Shown here piece by piece: positions 35,986 through 47,378 of a stretch of DNA of 64,000 nt; position 1 is the first letter of the stretch, and each line of letters opens with the position of its first letter. The stretch spans positions 182,387,112-182,451,111 of the forward strand of contig OY294069.1 of assembly GCA_958510875.1 (NCBI GenBank). Direction: 5' to 3'. Source of the stretch: Endomychus coccineus. Its lineage: Eukaryota > Arthropoda > Insecta > Coleoptera > Endomychidae. The position numbers and the translations under genes are program-made. The notes beneath the pieces are model-generated. The model saw only the letters and a program-made list of their open reading frames with translations. It searched no databases and was not told where the DNA came from.

Positions 35986-36733
35986 ACGGAGCGCTTACTC
36001 TATTTATATAAATCTCTATGGTTATTTAGTTATTTTGTTTGAATTCCACCGAATTAGGTTACAGCACGGTCGTATACACCGACCGTGGGTTACAGTTATG
36101 TCATATCGTAATAGATTTATAGCACATATCTAATAAGATTTATGATTTATAGAGACATTGAAAATCATAGAATTAGGATGACATGATTAACAATATATTT
36201 ACGTTATTCAATAGACAAAGTACAGTATTCAACTAGCTTACAAAGACTATTATCCACTCAGATGGTTACAGCCTGTCGATTCTGCAAATTTGCCCTTATT
36301 TTACGCTCATTGAATAATATATCCTCACAGTATCACAGATCATCTTGTTTTTATATTAAGATAATATCACGTCATTTAACTAATTATGTAATATAATTTG
36401 GAAAGTGTTATTGGTAATTCGTTATAATTAAAGCCGATCGCTTTGTAAAAAACGGTTTCGAATCTCCATGGTTATTCTGTTAATTACTTTTCTTAGAAAA
36501 TAATAAGTTCATGCGCTATCCATGTGTATTGAATATTAATAGATCTATGGTATGACTGAAATCAGAATGGTACAGTACTGATTGAGGAATTGACGTTCCA
36601 TTTTACATGGACGACCTGAACTATTATCTAAAGTGACGTTTCGAAAGAAGTAAACAAGAATGATTTACATCAAGCTTGATTTGTAATATGTAACTGATTT
36701 GTAAGAGCTTGTTGACTTGTATATGATGTTAAG

Positions 36734-39700
36734 ATGAGTTCAATTTCACCCTCACTGAATCCGACGAGAAAATGCCCAACTATTAAATTCAAATTTGGCA
36801 TAAAAGATATTCTTCGTAGACGTGAACTCGGGCTCAAAAAATTATTAGGGTATGATGATGACATCAACTTGTGGTTCTATAATAGATACGAGAAAATTGG
36901 TCGACTGGAAAAGAAACAATGTTCAAATGATGCACAAAAGAAGAAATTACCAGAGGAATTGCGAAAGTATGGTGGAATATTCAATTTGGAATTCAGTTTA
37001 GATGGGTAAGCATTGTTAAGTGATAATAATACTACATGCTTACTTTTTTGAATTCCAGACATTTACTAGCAGCAGCATGTGAAGAGAAATGTATTTTGAT
37101 ACATGATGCGTCCAATAGAAAATTAATCAAAACCATACCAAATGCGCATATGAATTGTGTTAATTGCATTCGTTTCCTTAACAGCAGGGTGTTTGCAACT
37201 TGTTCAGATGATACTTCGATTAAACTGTGGGATATAAGGAATCTTAAATCAGAGCAGAAAACACTGTTTGGACATTCGAATTGGGTAAAGTTGCATAGCG
37301 AATTTAATGTTCCCATACTTCATAGCTTGTTGTTTTAGGTGAAAAATATAGAATTCTCAGAAGCTGAGAATATGATGGTCACTTCTGCTTTCGATGGAAC
37401 GATTTATGCTTGGAACATAGACGGCCTCGAGGAAAGTAACCGACCTTTTGATAAAGTATTTTTAATGAACGGTTTGATGAGAACTAAATTGTCACCGGAC
37501 GGATCGAAAATGATCATTTCCACCACTAGCGGCTTCATGATTATTATTCACGACTTGAATTTGACAATGTTGTCGAAAGATTTAAGTAATTTCAAGGTGA
37601 ACAACGTTTCTCGTAATGTAAGTGTCCATTTTGAATTTTTGTTGTTGGTTTCAGCCGAATCTATATCGATTGATGCAAATCTCAGAACAAAACTTTCCCG
37701 CCGGCAATATATTCAATTATCTGTTTCATCCGAGCAGACGAAGAAACCGAGTGGAATTTGTTGACGATTTCCCGAATAAGGCCGAAGTTATTAGTTCTTT
37801 GCAAATACATCCACACGGATGGAATGCTCTCTCCAGGAATATCGATGCTGATGATAATGATGATGTGAGTTGAATTTTCATAATTTGTACAATTTTTTAC
37901 TTTTTGATTAGAAATTACTCATTCGATGATTAAATTTAAGAAATTGTTAAGAAAATATATGAAATTTAACTATTTAAGTTATATGTAGATTGGGAATTCA
38001 ATCTATTTGGAATGTTTTGATTAGCCAGATGTTTTCATTCAATAAACAATTTATTTTGTGATTCAATTGTTTGAAGACCTGGAGTTTATAAGTTGTCTTG
38101 TCAAGAACGTGATTCTTTTTATACAGGGCAAACAGGATGCTCATTTTCTATTAGGTTCAATGAGCATAAAAGATGCTTTAGACCAGGGGTCTCCAAAATA
38201 CGGCCCGCGAGCCAAATCCGGCCCTCCAGTGTCATCAATCCGGCCCGTGACAGCTATTGGCTTATTGTTGTTATTGTTGTGATAAGTTGGATAAAAAGAC
38301 ACAATAATAACTCGGTTTTATTTACTTGCTAGGGTAAAGCTTATAGTCCAGGTAACGAACAGGAAAAAAAAATATTGTAAGCTACAATTTCAAATATTTT
38401 TTTGTATTTTGTTCCTATTCAACTCCTCAGAGGAACATTCTTATAGAAACAATCCAAAAGTTTATAAAATTAATGAATTAAGAGCCGAAAATGACATCTA
38501 GTATGTTTTTTGGATCGCTGATCACGATTCCGCTGTTATTTTTCCCAAAAAGCTCTCTCCAGACGGGGAATTCGGGAAATTTGAGATTTTCCTGAGACGG
38601 TTATGAATAATAAAGTATAATTTTGTTGCAAAAATGACCTCTACTCATTTTTGCGACTTTATTAGGTATTCATAACCCAGTGGCGGCTCCTCGAAGGAGG
38701 CTAAGGAGGCTCAGCCTCCTCACCAATTTATCTTAATGATCATTCTCCATTTTATTTCCTGTTTCTCTGATAATTCTTTAAATTTTACAATTAATTCCCC
38801 GTTCTCAGTAGTTATTTTTAATCTGGCAACAGTGCTCTGAGGCTAGACTCTATATATCTCAAACGCTGAGCATGTGTTGTTCAACACAGTTGCCGTTTTT
38901 CCGACCAGTCAATCGCCAAATAGCGTGAAACGGCGAAAACGGCAACAGGGTAGGGAGGCTAGCTTTTCGTATCCATTCGTCGGTCGAATGAAATACGATT
39001 ACTTGCGCTCCCGCCTCGCGCTGCTAGAAGAATGCGGTTAGTTGTTGTTTTTATTCCACGAGGCGTAGTAAGGTTAAGTAGTTAATTTTTAAGTTATAAT
39101 TTATCTAATCGGAATCGGTGAACGTTAAAATTATGAGTGACTTAGTTGCAGAGTTCTTAGAAAATCCATTTAGTGGATTAACATATGATAGAAAAGTGTT
39201 CTTCAAAAACAAACGGCCTTTACCGGATTTGAAAGGATTAGTGATGGCAGGGAAGTATCAAAATCGATCGTTTAATACTGATAATTATAAAAAATATGTA
39301 TGGTTAACGGGATCTGATGTACACAATAAATTATATTGCTGGTATTGCTTGCTATTCACATCAGATACAACTTCATGTTGGGGGCACTTGGGTTATAATG
39401 ATTTGAAAAATTTAGCTCGTGGCCTAGAAAGACATGAAAAATCGCAGGAACATATTACATCGTGTATTAAGTTTAAATTAACCGGTAAACAGAATATTGT
39501 TAATGCGATTGATTCTACACGAACACGCGAAATCGAAAATCATAATAATACAGTTAAAGAAAACCGCGAAGTTTAAAAAAAAATCATTGATTTCTTATTG
39601 TATTTATCATTTCAAGATTTGGCTTTTAGAGGGCATGATGAAACTGAAAATTCATTTAATAAAGGTAATTGTTAGATTTGTTTTGTAAATACGACAGTAA

Positions 39701-42700
39701 GCTTCGCGATTTTATGACTAACGCGTCAGTATTTGCAGGCATTTGTTTTGTTTTATGCGGGTATAATGGTTGAGTGACACCACGCGAAATAAGGTTAGAT
39801 TAGAATTCGTCTGTTCGGTAAATTATTAATTGTAAAAATGGACAACTAGTGGAAAGATTTTTAGGGTTCTACGATGTTAGTTCGGGAAGAACAGCGGTCA
39901 ATTTATTCAATTTTTCAATGGAAACATTTCAACGATTCGACTTTGCGAATAAATCAGACTTACGACGGCATCTGTAATGGCGGGACATTTAAACGGTCTT
40001 CAAACAAACGTAAGTTTTAAATAACATAGTAGGAAACAGAATTCCCTGTAATGCTCGAACTCGATGGAATTTTACATCACATGCAATGTTTAGTTTACCA
40101 TCCATAAAAATAAAGACAAATTAATTGAAATATTTGATTTTATATTAAACAGTGATGACTTTTCAACAGATCAGGTTTCATTGAATGCTGCTGTTGGTTT
40201 AAAATCTTATTTAGAAAATGAAGAATTTTTGTTATTTCTTGATACTTTTAAATTAATATTTGAACAAACTGATCTTATTTTTCGAATTTTACAACATAAA
40301 TTCACTAATATAATTCATTCAAGAGATCGTTTAACACATCTCATTGATAAAATTTCAAGTTTCCGTTATACAGAATTTCATTTTAATATTTTATTTGGAA
40401 ATTATTCAACTGATCAGGCTTCTCTGAAAAGGAGGAAAACACATAATTTGGTAGACAAGAAACTACATTATAAACAACTTTTTTATGAAATTTTAGATAC
40501 TATTAAAGGTCAAATATTGAGATTCGATTTTCCGATTTACATGAATTGAAGTTTTTCGACTTGACGAATAGAAGATTTTTCGAATCTTTTTCAAAAGAGT
40601 TTCCCAATACACTTTTAGATAACTTAGTTCTAAAATATAAATTTTTTGATAAAATAGCACTGCACAGTGAATTATGGGTTATATACCTACTCGGATAAAG
40701 ATATTTTAGGCCAGTACGACAGTCACGCCGATATGATAAAATATATGATAGATGATGATTTGCAACAAGTTTTACCTCAGTTTTATAAACTACTTTGTTT
40801 GACAGTCACCATTCCTGTCACGTCGGCATCGGTGGAGAGATCATTTTCTACTCTCAAACGAATTAAAACATACATGCGAAATACAAGGGGCCAAAATCGT
40901 TTATACAATGTTAGTTTAATATCTATTGAAAAAGATTTAGTAAAACACTTAAAACATAATGATACATTTTATGATAATATTATTGATCATTTTTCGTAAA
41001 TTAAAGACCGTAGAATTTCGTTAATATATAGAAAAGTTGATAAAATTAATAACAAAAAACAAAATATGAAAAATTCCAAAAAAAAAAGAAAAAAAATTAA
41101 AAATCCAAAAAAAAATAAAAAACAAAAAACGAACGAAAAAAAAATTTGTGGGCAAGAGAAACTCTATACCTCCACGTTGGTTCTTGCTGGGTAACAATCA
41201 ATTTTGTCACTGAAGGTTAAATTAATTGGCTGAATAGAGTATATTTTTACAAAAACGTTTTATGTCCAGCCTCCTCTCTCAAAAAGTTCACGAGCCGCCA
41301 CTGTCATAACCGTCTCAGGAAAATCTCAAATTTCCCGAATTTCCCATCTGGAGAGAACTTTTTGGGAAAAATAACAGCGGAATCGTGATCAGCGACCCAA
41401 AAAACCTACTAGACGTCATTTTTGCAACAAAATTATAAATTATATATAAATTTTCCAAATTTCCCATCTGGAGGGAGTTTTTCGAGAAAACCAACTGCGG
41501 AATCGTGATCAGCGACCCAAAAAACATACCAGGGGTCATTTTCGGCTCTTAATTCATTGATTTTCTAAACTTTTGGATTGTTTTTATAAGAATGCTCCTC
41601 TGAGGGGTTGAAACCTTGTTTATGGGGGTAGAAAGTTCGACCCCCGCGGTCTTGATAGTCATGAATGATCTATGGGGTATTAGGAACAAAATGCAAAAAA
41701 GTTTTGAAATTCTAGCTTACTATATTTTTTTTTATTATAACCTTTTTCCCGGCTTATTGCCTGAACTATATATTTAAGTGATAAAAAAACAAAGTAATTC
41801 TTTCATTTGATCATAATTGACAATTCACTGATTGATTGATTCTTTCTTGTAAATCAAAGAAAAACACAAATGACTATGTCCTAGAATCATCATATAATTC
41901 ATTGTAAATATCAATTGCCTTCAATATTTTATTTGAAAATTGATTAAATGTTTCATTTGTTTCTACAATCATGTTATTTGTCTTGTCCACGGTCGTATAT
42001 ACAGGTCTAGGAACTCGAGGCTGTTTCCTATGTGAGAAGTGAGTCCGCTAAGCGTCATCTGTTGTATAGTACCAAAAGGGTGGCGCATGATTCGAGGAAT
42101 GTTATACGACCGTGTTTGAACGATATGGCGCCTAATCCTGACATCCTGACAACATACTTCGCCATGCGCCAGCTGGTGGCTGAGCGAGGGACTACGAGTT
42201 TAGCGACATGTAAGAGACTCAAGTCAAACATAGAGTTCCCAGACCTCCTGTATATACGACCGTGGTCTTGTCTTAATGGAATGTTCAACTGTCTCATTTT
42301 TAATTATCTGATGTTTTGCCAGTGGACCAGCGTTCACGACATTCAAATGCACGACAAATCCGAATACGTCGATTCTATCCACGTGGTGGAGGAAGACTCA
42401 AACAGCGACAACGAACAACACAACTCGCGAACTCCCAACGATCTATGGATGGGTAACATTAAACACTACCATTACGGCTTCCAGAGGGCTTCTTCTCTGA
42501 TCAATCAGCACACGCCTCTGAGCACGATGAACAGCGGTCTCATCGGCAAGAATTCCTACAAGCAATATCCCGTGCTTAAAGATCAGATAGTGGGCAATAT
42601 ACCACGTTTAACGCATTTCATCAAGGAGAAAAACGCGGGCAAAGGTTACATTAAGGAGGTGTGTTTTTCCCCGGACGGTCGAGTTATTTGTTCGCCGTAC

Positions 42701-42910
42701 GATAAAGGCATTCGTTTGCTCGGTTTTAACGACGAATGCCAGGAATTGAGTTATTGCGTGCCGAACGAACCTCGCGAGTTAAATACGTTGGTAGAAATGA
42801 ACAATTATCACGGAGGCGTTGTGGTTAGTTGTAAATTTAGTCCGGTACATAAGCAATTGGTTAGCGGTTGTTTGAATGGTGATATTGTGTGGTATGAACC
42901 TTTGCTTTAG
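36734..42910 (+). CDS. DCAF10: DDB1- and CUL4-associated factor 10 (WDR32), 5 coding exons
   Basis: Coding exons 36734-37005, 37059-37284, 37339-37617, 37655-37864 and 42323-42910 join in phase (2, 0, 0, 0) to 524 aa; human DCAF10 is about 560 aa. The family is a WD40 substrate receptor for the CUL4-DDB1 ubiquitin ligase. WD repeats are visible: FATCSDDTSIKLWDIR near residues 136-151 contains the WDxR (DWD) box that contacts DDB1, and the next blade ends FDGTIYAWNI. The C-terminal exon has WTSVHDIQ at its start, then LTHFIKEKNAGKGYIKEVCF and SPDGRVICSPYDKGIRLLGF, hallmarks of this family, and ends in a last blade. The first three introns are 36-54 bp; the fourth is 4.46 kb and full of transposons. 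AATAAA at 43011 lies 101 bp after the stop. The last exon is open upstream through intron sequence to 42032, but the acceptor at 42322 keeps conserved WTSVHD in phase. Confidence 0.95.
38072..38172 (+). pseudogene. PLE GIY-YIG endonuclease fragment
   Basis: Translation reads VYKLSCQERDSFYTGQTGCSFSIRFNEHKR, matching the PLE nuclease block YKLxCxxCxxxYIGQTGRSFxxRxxEH. The second Cys of CxxC is Arg and YIG is YTG. The fragment stops at the CAGGGGTC element 12 bp on. A different PLE lineage from fragments A-D, judged by wording. Confidence 0.7.
38184..38290 (+). repeat. hAT-type nonautonomous element end
   Basis: CAGGGGTCTCCAAAATACGG followed by CCCGCGAGCCAAATCCGGCC is the start typical of a widespread hAT MITE class with a CAGGGGTC terminus. 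The other end was not located. Confidence 0.5.
38678..41303. mobile_element. hAT transposon, 2.6 kb, decayed
   Basis: Terminal inverted repeats CAGTGGCGGCTC at both ends, flanked by a perfect 8-bp target duplication TCATAACC (38670-38677 and 41304-41311), the hAT hallmark. Coding remnants run in plus orientation. Insertion is within the foldback element. The perfect duplication suggests a fairly recent insertion, yet the transposase is broken, so it may have been mobilised in trans or decayed since. Confidence 0.9.
39118..40999 (+). pseudogene. hAT transposase remnant (TTF-finger / ZMYM1-like family)
   Basis: Frame 39118-39576 has a TTF-type zinc finger block (LYCWYCLLF ... GLERHEKSQEH). After a break there are short matches near 39630 (GHDETENSFNKGN). 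40181-40549 and 40667-40999 cover the C-terminal part, ending with the hAT dimerisation motif (TIPVTSASVERSFSTLKRIKTYMRNT). The middle of the catalytic region between about 39690 and 40180 is not recognisable, so the enzyme is not functional. Preferred start is the second Met (MSDLVAEF) at 39133. Confidence 0.8.
41988..42264. mobile_element. 277-bp MITE with 8-bp target duplication
   Basis: Perfect 18-bp terminal inverted repeats, CACGGTCGTATATACAGG and complement, flanked by GTCTTGTC on both sides (41980-41987 and 42265-42272). The 8-bp duplication fits hAT or P-type elements. It ends 58 bp before DCAF10 exon 5, and an open frame runs through it into that exon. A related fragment is at 36065. 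Confidence 0.85.
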
Positions 42911-43010
42911 CTCGATGTTGATTTGGTGGTAATTTTTATTGAATTTAGACTTTTTGTGGATATTCTAGATTGAAAATAACCGAAAGACATTATGTAATGA
43001 AGATTTAAAT

Positions 43011-43016
43011 AATAAA
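43011..43016 (+). terminator. DCAF10 polyadenylation signal
   Basis: AATAAA about 100 bp after the DCAF10 stop codon, at the usual distance for a short 3' UTR. No other gene on this strand lies nearby. Confidence 0.6.
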
Positions 43017-43276
43017 ATATTGATGTAATTATTTGTTTCCTTCTAAAACCATATAAATAGAAACTTGATTCATCGCAAGATAAAAATAGGTAAGTTAGAA
43101 TATTTCAATAATTGAATAGAATCAGCTATTACAGGATGAAAATCTATTCTAAACTTAAATAAAATAACTATTAAAAGATTTTCACTAGTTTAATAAATGT
43201 GACTATAGTTTTGATAACACAGTACCTTCTTCAAACTAATATTATAAAGTACTAACTTATTACAAAATAGCTACCT

Positions 43277-43345
43277 CATATAGAATAGAATAGAATATTT
43301 TATTTATCCAGAAGCCAATTTACATAAGAGCACAATTTAGATGCA
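43277..43345 (-). repeat. LINE 3' end, inverted copy
   Basis: GAATAGAATAGAATATTTTA followed by TTTATCCAGAAGCC is the complement of the 3' tail of the LINE at 10.6 kb. Only the last 70 bp or so are present. Confidence 0.65.
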
Positions 43346-43800
43346 CTAAAAAAATTGGCTGATTTGATTGATTTTTCCACCCCCAAAATTGATTTCAAGT
43401 AAATCTGGCGACAAAATCGTGATCAGCGATGCAAAAAACCCTTTTGGTGGATTTAAAATCCAAACATATATATTGCCAAAATAATCTATAAGGGTGCAAA
43501 AATAGGCAATTTTATCTATTTTTCACCCCCAGAATTGATTTCAAGCAAATCTGGCGTCAAAATCGTGATCAGCGACCTAAAAAACCCACTTGGTGCGTTT
43601 TAAATTCGAAATTACCCTTTTGGAGGCTATTCCTGGCAACCAAGGGGGTTGACCGGTGAGGTTTTATGTGTTATGAATGATCCTAATGAACCCACGAATC
43701 GAATCCCACAACATTTTTTCGATTCCGACCTACGTGTCTTTTTTTATTATAGTTGAAATCCCGGCTCATTGCCTGGACTATTGACAACTGGTTCTTTTAT
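43346..43800. repeat. Direct repeats carrying the AATCGTGATCAGCGA phrase
   Basis: Two direct units (about 43376-43445 and 43519-43592) share TTTCAAG.AAATCTGGCG and AAAATCGTGATCAGCGA. Tail CCCGGCTCATTGCCTGGACT resembles the end near 41,750, so this is related to the foldback in the DCAF10 intron. Confidence 0.6.
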
Positions 43801-43854
43801 TAAATAGAGAAGTAAACCAGACATGCTGGTTTGAATGGTTGTAACTAAACACTA

Positions 43855-44720
43855 TATAATAACCGGCACGTTTCGAAGGTTGTTTCTTTATTCCAATTCC
43901 GTGACCCATGTTGAAGAAGAAACTAGAAATTCCTATCGTTTGAAGAAGCAGCAGTAATACTTGATAAGAGGAATGTGGCAACAGCGCAGCTCTTCTGTGC
44001 TACCGGCCCAACGCTGTGATTATGAAATGCAAACCACAGAACAGCTATAGAGTTTCATACTTATCTCATGTTTAAATTAATGGTATTCCATGATCCATAT
44101 AATGTCATCTGTGATTCAGTGTAGCATAGAGTTGTCTTAAACAAGATTTGTTGTTACGTCAAAATTTGAAAACTGAAGTCAATAGTGCTATATTTGAAAT
44201 ACCTTAATGGAAAAAAGGGTTTGTTTCAACCAATGGTAATTAATACATGTTTTCTACGTGACATGCATTCCGGGTTATGTAATAATGTTCACAATTCAAC
44301 AAATTTCATTGTCAATCGTCTATCACAACCAAAATTCAAGTCGTAACAACACATCAGTGTGTGTGAATGGATTCTAAGAATTAATGTTCCATGATCCATA
44401 TAATGTCATCTGTGATTCGGTGTAGCATAGAATTGTCTTATACAATATTGTATTTACGTCAAAATTTGAAAACTGAAGTCGCGAATGCTATATTTGAAAT
44501 ATCGTGATTTAGGAATGCAGTATTTGTATTCAATATGAACATAATGGAACCAAGTTTGTTTCAACCAAAGGTAATACATGTTTTCTACGTGACACACGTT
44601 CCGCGTTATGTGATAACTTTCACAATTCAACAAATTTAATTGTCAAACGTCTATCGCAACCAAAACTCAAGTCGTAACAACACATCAGTGTGTGTGAATG
44701 GATTCTAAGAAATAATGGTA
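43855..44720 (+). repeat. Two tandem copies of the MARCH upstream region, inverted
   Basis: Copy 1 (about 44085-44385) and copy 2 (about 44387-44715) both match the complement of 49675-50080, upstream of the MARCH-like gene. Shared phrases: CCATGATCCATATAATGTCA, TTACGTCAAAATTTGAAAAC, GTTTTCTACGTGAC, TATCACAACCAAAATTCAAG. The homology stops about a dozen bases before the point matching the ATG. 43855-44080 matches the sequence further upstream (to about 50230). No MARCH coding sequence is included. Confidence 0.8.
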
Positions 44721-45255
44721 CACATAACTACTAAGGTTAATCATGTTCGAGATAATAATCGATAAGGGATTAAACTGTCACTAATTACATGGAATTTATA
44801 AAGTTTAAAATTCCAGTTTGTTCTCCCTGTTAAATTCCATGTAATACAATTCTTGGAATGTAATTAGTAAAGTTCGAAATTGCAATCAACATTCTTTTAA
44901 ATAAAATAATATTTAACAATGTAAAATTTCTTGTTTTTATCTGCAAAAACATTGTTTAACCACAATTTTGACATTAAATTTAATATCCAGAAAAAAAAAC
45001 AAACCAATTTGTAACAGATGTGATATAACTTCTTCAGATTATCATGTTAAGTTTCATTGAAGCATTTTAAACATGTAATGTGAGTTTTTTTTATCATAAA
45101 GTTGATTATATTTCTAGGAAAATAAATATCTACATTCACAGATCATTAGAACTACTCAATATATTTTCTCAAAGTATCTTATAACTGCCATCTTGTTCCA
45201 TATACTCGAGTCACTTGCAAATTGATGCAATTTACTTTTACTATTTCATATTATC
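44721..45255. other. Downstream flank of ETHE1, no gene
   Basis: AT-rich. An inverted pair TACATGGAATTTATAAAGTT / AATTCCATGTAAT near 44785-44845 is the only structure noted. Confidence 0.4.
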
Positions 45256-46029
45256 TCATATTTCGGCTTCTTTCAAATTCGAAGGAATGCTGTAAACACC
45301 ACAAACTTTATTAGCAGGTACGGCTTCATCCATTTTCTTGGGATAGTCTAGATTCAAATTATTCATAATATCTACAAACTCTCCCAAGGATTTCGTTAAT
45401 CTGGGATTCAAATGTTTCTCTTCGTCAATCGTAGACGCTGTCATTCCTTTATAATCGTGTGCAGGATATACTACGGTCTCATTGGGTAACTTAAACAATC
45501 TGTCGTGTACAGATTGATATAACGTTGACGGATTTCCTTCTTGGAAATCGGTTCGTCCACAACCTCTTATGAGCAAAGCATCGCCTGTCATAACCATTCC
45601 CAACAGCGGTGAGTAATAAGAAATACAGCCGTTTGTGTGACCGGGAGTTGCAAGCACTTTTATGCTCAAGTTGCCTACTTCGATACTGTCATTGTGATCC
45701 ACGTAAATGTCCGCTTGTGCCCCACTAGTTTTCGATATTACACTTTTGCAACCTGATAACTTTTTCAAGTAACCTGTACCTGTCACATGATCTGCATGCA
45801 TGTGTGTATTCATGGCATAAGTAAGCTGTAAATTCAAATCTTTCGTTAACTGGAAGTCTCTTCTAGCATGTTCTACAACAGGATCTATCAGAATGCATTT
45901 TTTGTTGTTCAAATCGCCCAACAAATAAGTATATGTGCAGCTTACTGAGTCAAATAATTGTCTAAAAACATACTGCCTTACTGCATCAGATCTAACGGCT
46001 GCACTACAGTAGTATCTTGGAATAGCCAT
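45256..46029 (-). CDS. ETHE1: Persulfide dioxygenase ETHE1, mitochondrial
   Basis: Intronless, 257 aa (human ETHE1 is 254). The family is a mononuclear iron enzyme of the metallo-beta-lactamase fold that oxidises glutathione persulfide to sulfite in the mitochondrial matrix, in sulfide detoxification. Metal-ligand motifs are intact: THMHADH at residues 75-81 (H76, H78, D80, H81), TPGHTNG with H131, TGDALLIRGCGRTDFQ with D150, and YPAHDYKG with H191. The first 25 residues are rich in Arg and Ser with no acidic residue before D15, consistent with a mitochondrial presequence. The first ATG of the open frame is used. The lack of introns, unlike its neighbours, could reflect old retroposition or intron loss; the frame is complete with no decay. 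The MARCH-like gene starts 3.6 kb upstream on the same strand. Confidence 0.97.
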   Translation of the reverse strand: MAIPRYYCSAAVRSDAVRQYVFRQLFDSVSCTYTYLLGDLNNKKCILIDPVVEHARRDFQLTKDLNLQLTYAMNTHMHADHVTGTGYLKKLSGCKSVISKTSGAQADIYVDHNDSIEVGNLSIKVLATPGHTNGCISYYSPLLGMVMTGDALLIRGCGRTDFQEGNPSTLYQSVHDRLFKLPNETVVYPAHDYKGMTASTIDEEKHLNPRLTKSLGEFVDIMNNLNLDYPKKMDEAVPANKVCGVYSIPSNLKEAEI

Positions 46030-47333
46030 TAGATTTCAACTTTTCAACAGATTTGAGAGTTGCAAACGAAACAAATTTGAATAATTTCCTAGATATATGT
46101 GATTATCTTGGTTTAATTTAATCAAAAACAATCATAAAGCTCTGCATAAGCTATCAAGTTACCACAGATTACGTATAGCTGAATCACGGAACAAGTAGAA
46201 TTACTTCAATTGGTTATTCCCAATACCATTTCAGATTCATTGATTGTTTAAAGAAATACAAAACAAGTAAACAAATGAGATCATTACATAGTTGAGTCAT
46301 TTTACCACAACACAAATATTGTTGGTTAAAAATGCACAACTGACGCGAAAATACGTTATGATCAAGTACTTATGAAGGTCAACGCTAACTACTAATTAAA
46401 TTAAATGAGATAATACAGAATGATCACAATATGTTACAACTTAAGAGGTACTTGAAGGTTGGTTGTTGTTTGCATAGACCACACACCACAGGCTTCTTTT
46501 CATTCTGTATCTGTTGGTTGAAGTTAAATTTGAAGTCCCAAAAGTGGAATCACAGAACAATGGTATAAAATTTATATTTTTAACAAATAGCCAACGAGGT
46601 CTAGACCTCGTTGCAAATAGCAAACAGTTCAGCGGACTCATCAATTGGAATACCTATCTCTTTGATGCGGAGAATTCCTTAAGTAGAAAGGGACAGGACA
46701 TCAGCCACAGTCTCCTTAGAAATATGGTTGGACGATATGTTTCTATTTCTATATGGCGTGCAAAATAATCTAAGTTTTGCTTCCATTATATTTATAATAT
46801 ATTTCACAGAAGAACTTTAAATATTATTCTTTAAATTCAAGTTGAGTGTACATAGAAGCTTATGACAAGTTTTTTACTTCTTCTATGTCGTTCATAATAT
46901 TTGCAAAGGCATAGAGATCTTAGAAGATAGATGGATGCTAGACTAGGATAGGTAACTGTGTCAACTATGTCACAACATAGAGCGTGGTAAATAGATTTTC
47001 TTCGGCAAAGATGGAGGGGAGCACAGGTTCTTGAAGGTAGAGATGGCTATCTCACCAGCGAACTGATAAGATGAACTATTTATTATTCTGAGGTTTACTC
47101 ATCTCTAAAAAGGAGTAGTGTGTGGCGCGCAAGTACACGCTCTGTGATCGTTGCAAACATCTTTTAGTTTCCTAACTTGTCTATCTAGTATCCATGAATA
47201 AAGTATACACGCTACAGGACATTACTTGATATGAACTATTCAACAAGGTGCAGGAATTTCAAGGAATTTAGCAGAAATTATTTACAAACAATGTACTGCC
47301 TTCATTTTCTGTAGTTATAAATCGGTATTTCTT
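46030..47333. other. ETHE1-MARCH intergenic region
   Basis: Promoter of ETHE1 must lie just after 46029, but no clear elements were seen. Open frames on both strands at 46441-46768 have no recognised content. 46895-47215 has repeat-like wording (AGATAGATGGATGCTAG...) without a family assignment. Confidence 0.4.
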
Positions 47334-47339
47334 TTTATT
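47334..47339 (-). terminator. Polyadenylation signal of the MARCH-like gene
   Basis: AATAAA on the minus strand 40 bp after the stop codon; implies a very short 3' UTR. Confidence 0.5.
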
Positions 47340-47378
47340 GGCTTAATTTCATACAAACTTTGTTATTCTTGTCAATAG

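Larger units (their letters stand above)
33227..36733. other. cactus-DCAF10 intergenic region
   Basis: Holds a possible cactus poly(A) signal (AATAAA, 33742), a minus-strand LINE RT scrap, two related tRNA-SINE-like units, a small MITE and a fragment CACGGTCGTATACACC at 36065 related to the MITE in the DCAF10 intron. 36100-36733 shows nothing further. Confidence 0.6.
38375..41740. repeat. Foldback element split by the hAT transposon
   Basis: Inverted arms flank the hAT: left about 38375-38677 and right about 41304-41740. Shared phrases include CCGAAAATGACATCTAGTA, GGATCGCTGATCACGATTCC and CTCAGGAAAATCTCAAATTT. Before the hAT inserted, this was one palindromic element of roughly 0.7 kb. Confidence 0.75.
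37865..42322. other. DCAF10 intron 4
   Basis: 4.46 kb intron (GTGAGT donor, TTTTGCCAG acceptor), nearly all mobile elements: PLE nuclease fragment, hAT-like end, foldback split by a hAT, and MITE. The other DCAF10 introns are 36-54 bp, so the element load explains its size. Confidence 0.85.

Noticed and set aside
46441..46768. Overlapping open frames between ETHE1 and MARCH
   Set aside because: Neither product is recognisable; probably a decayed repeat.
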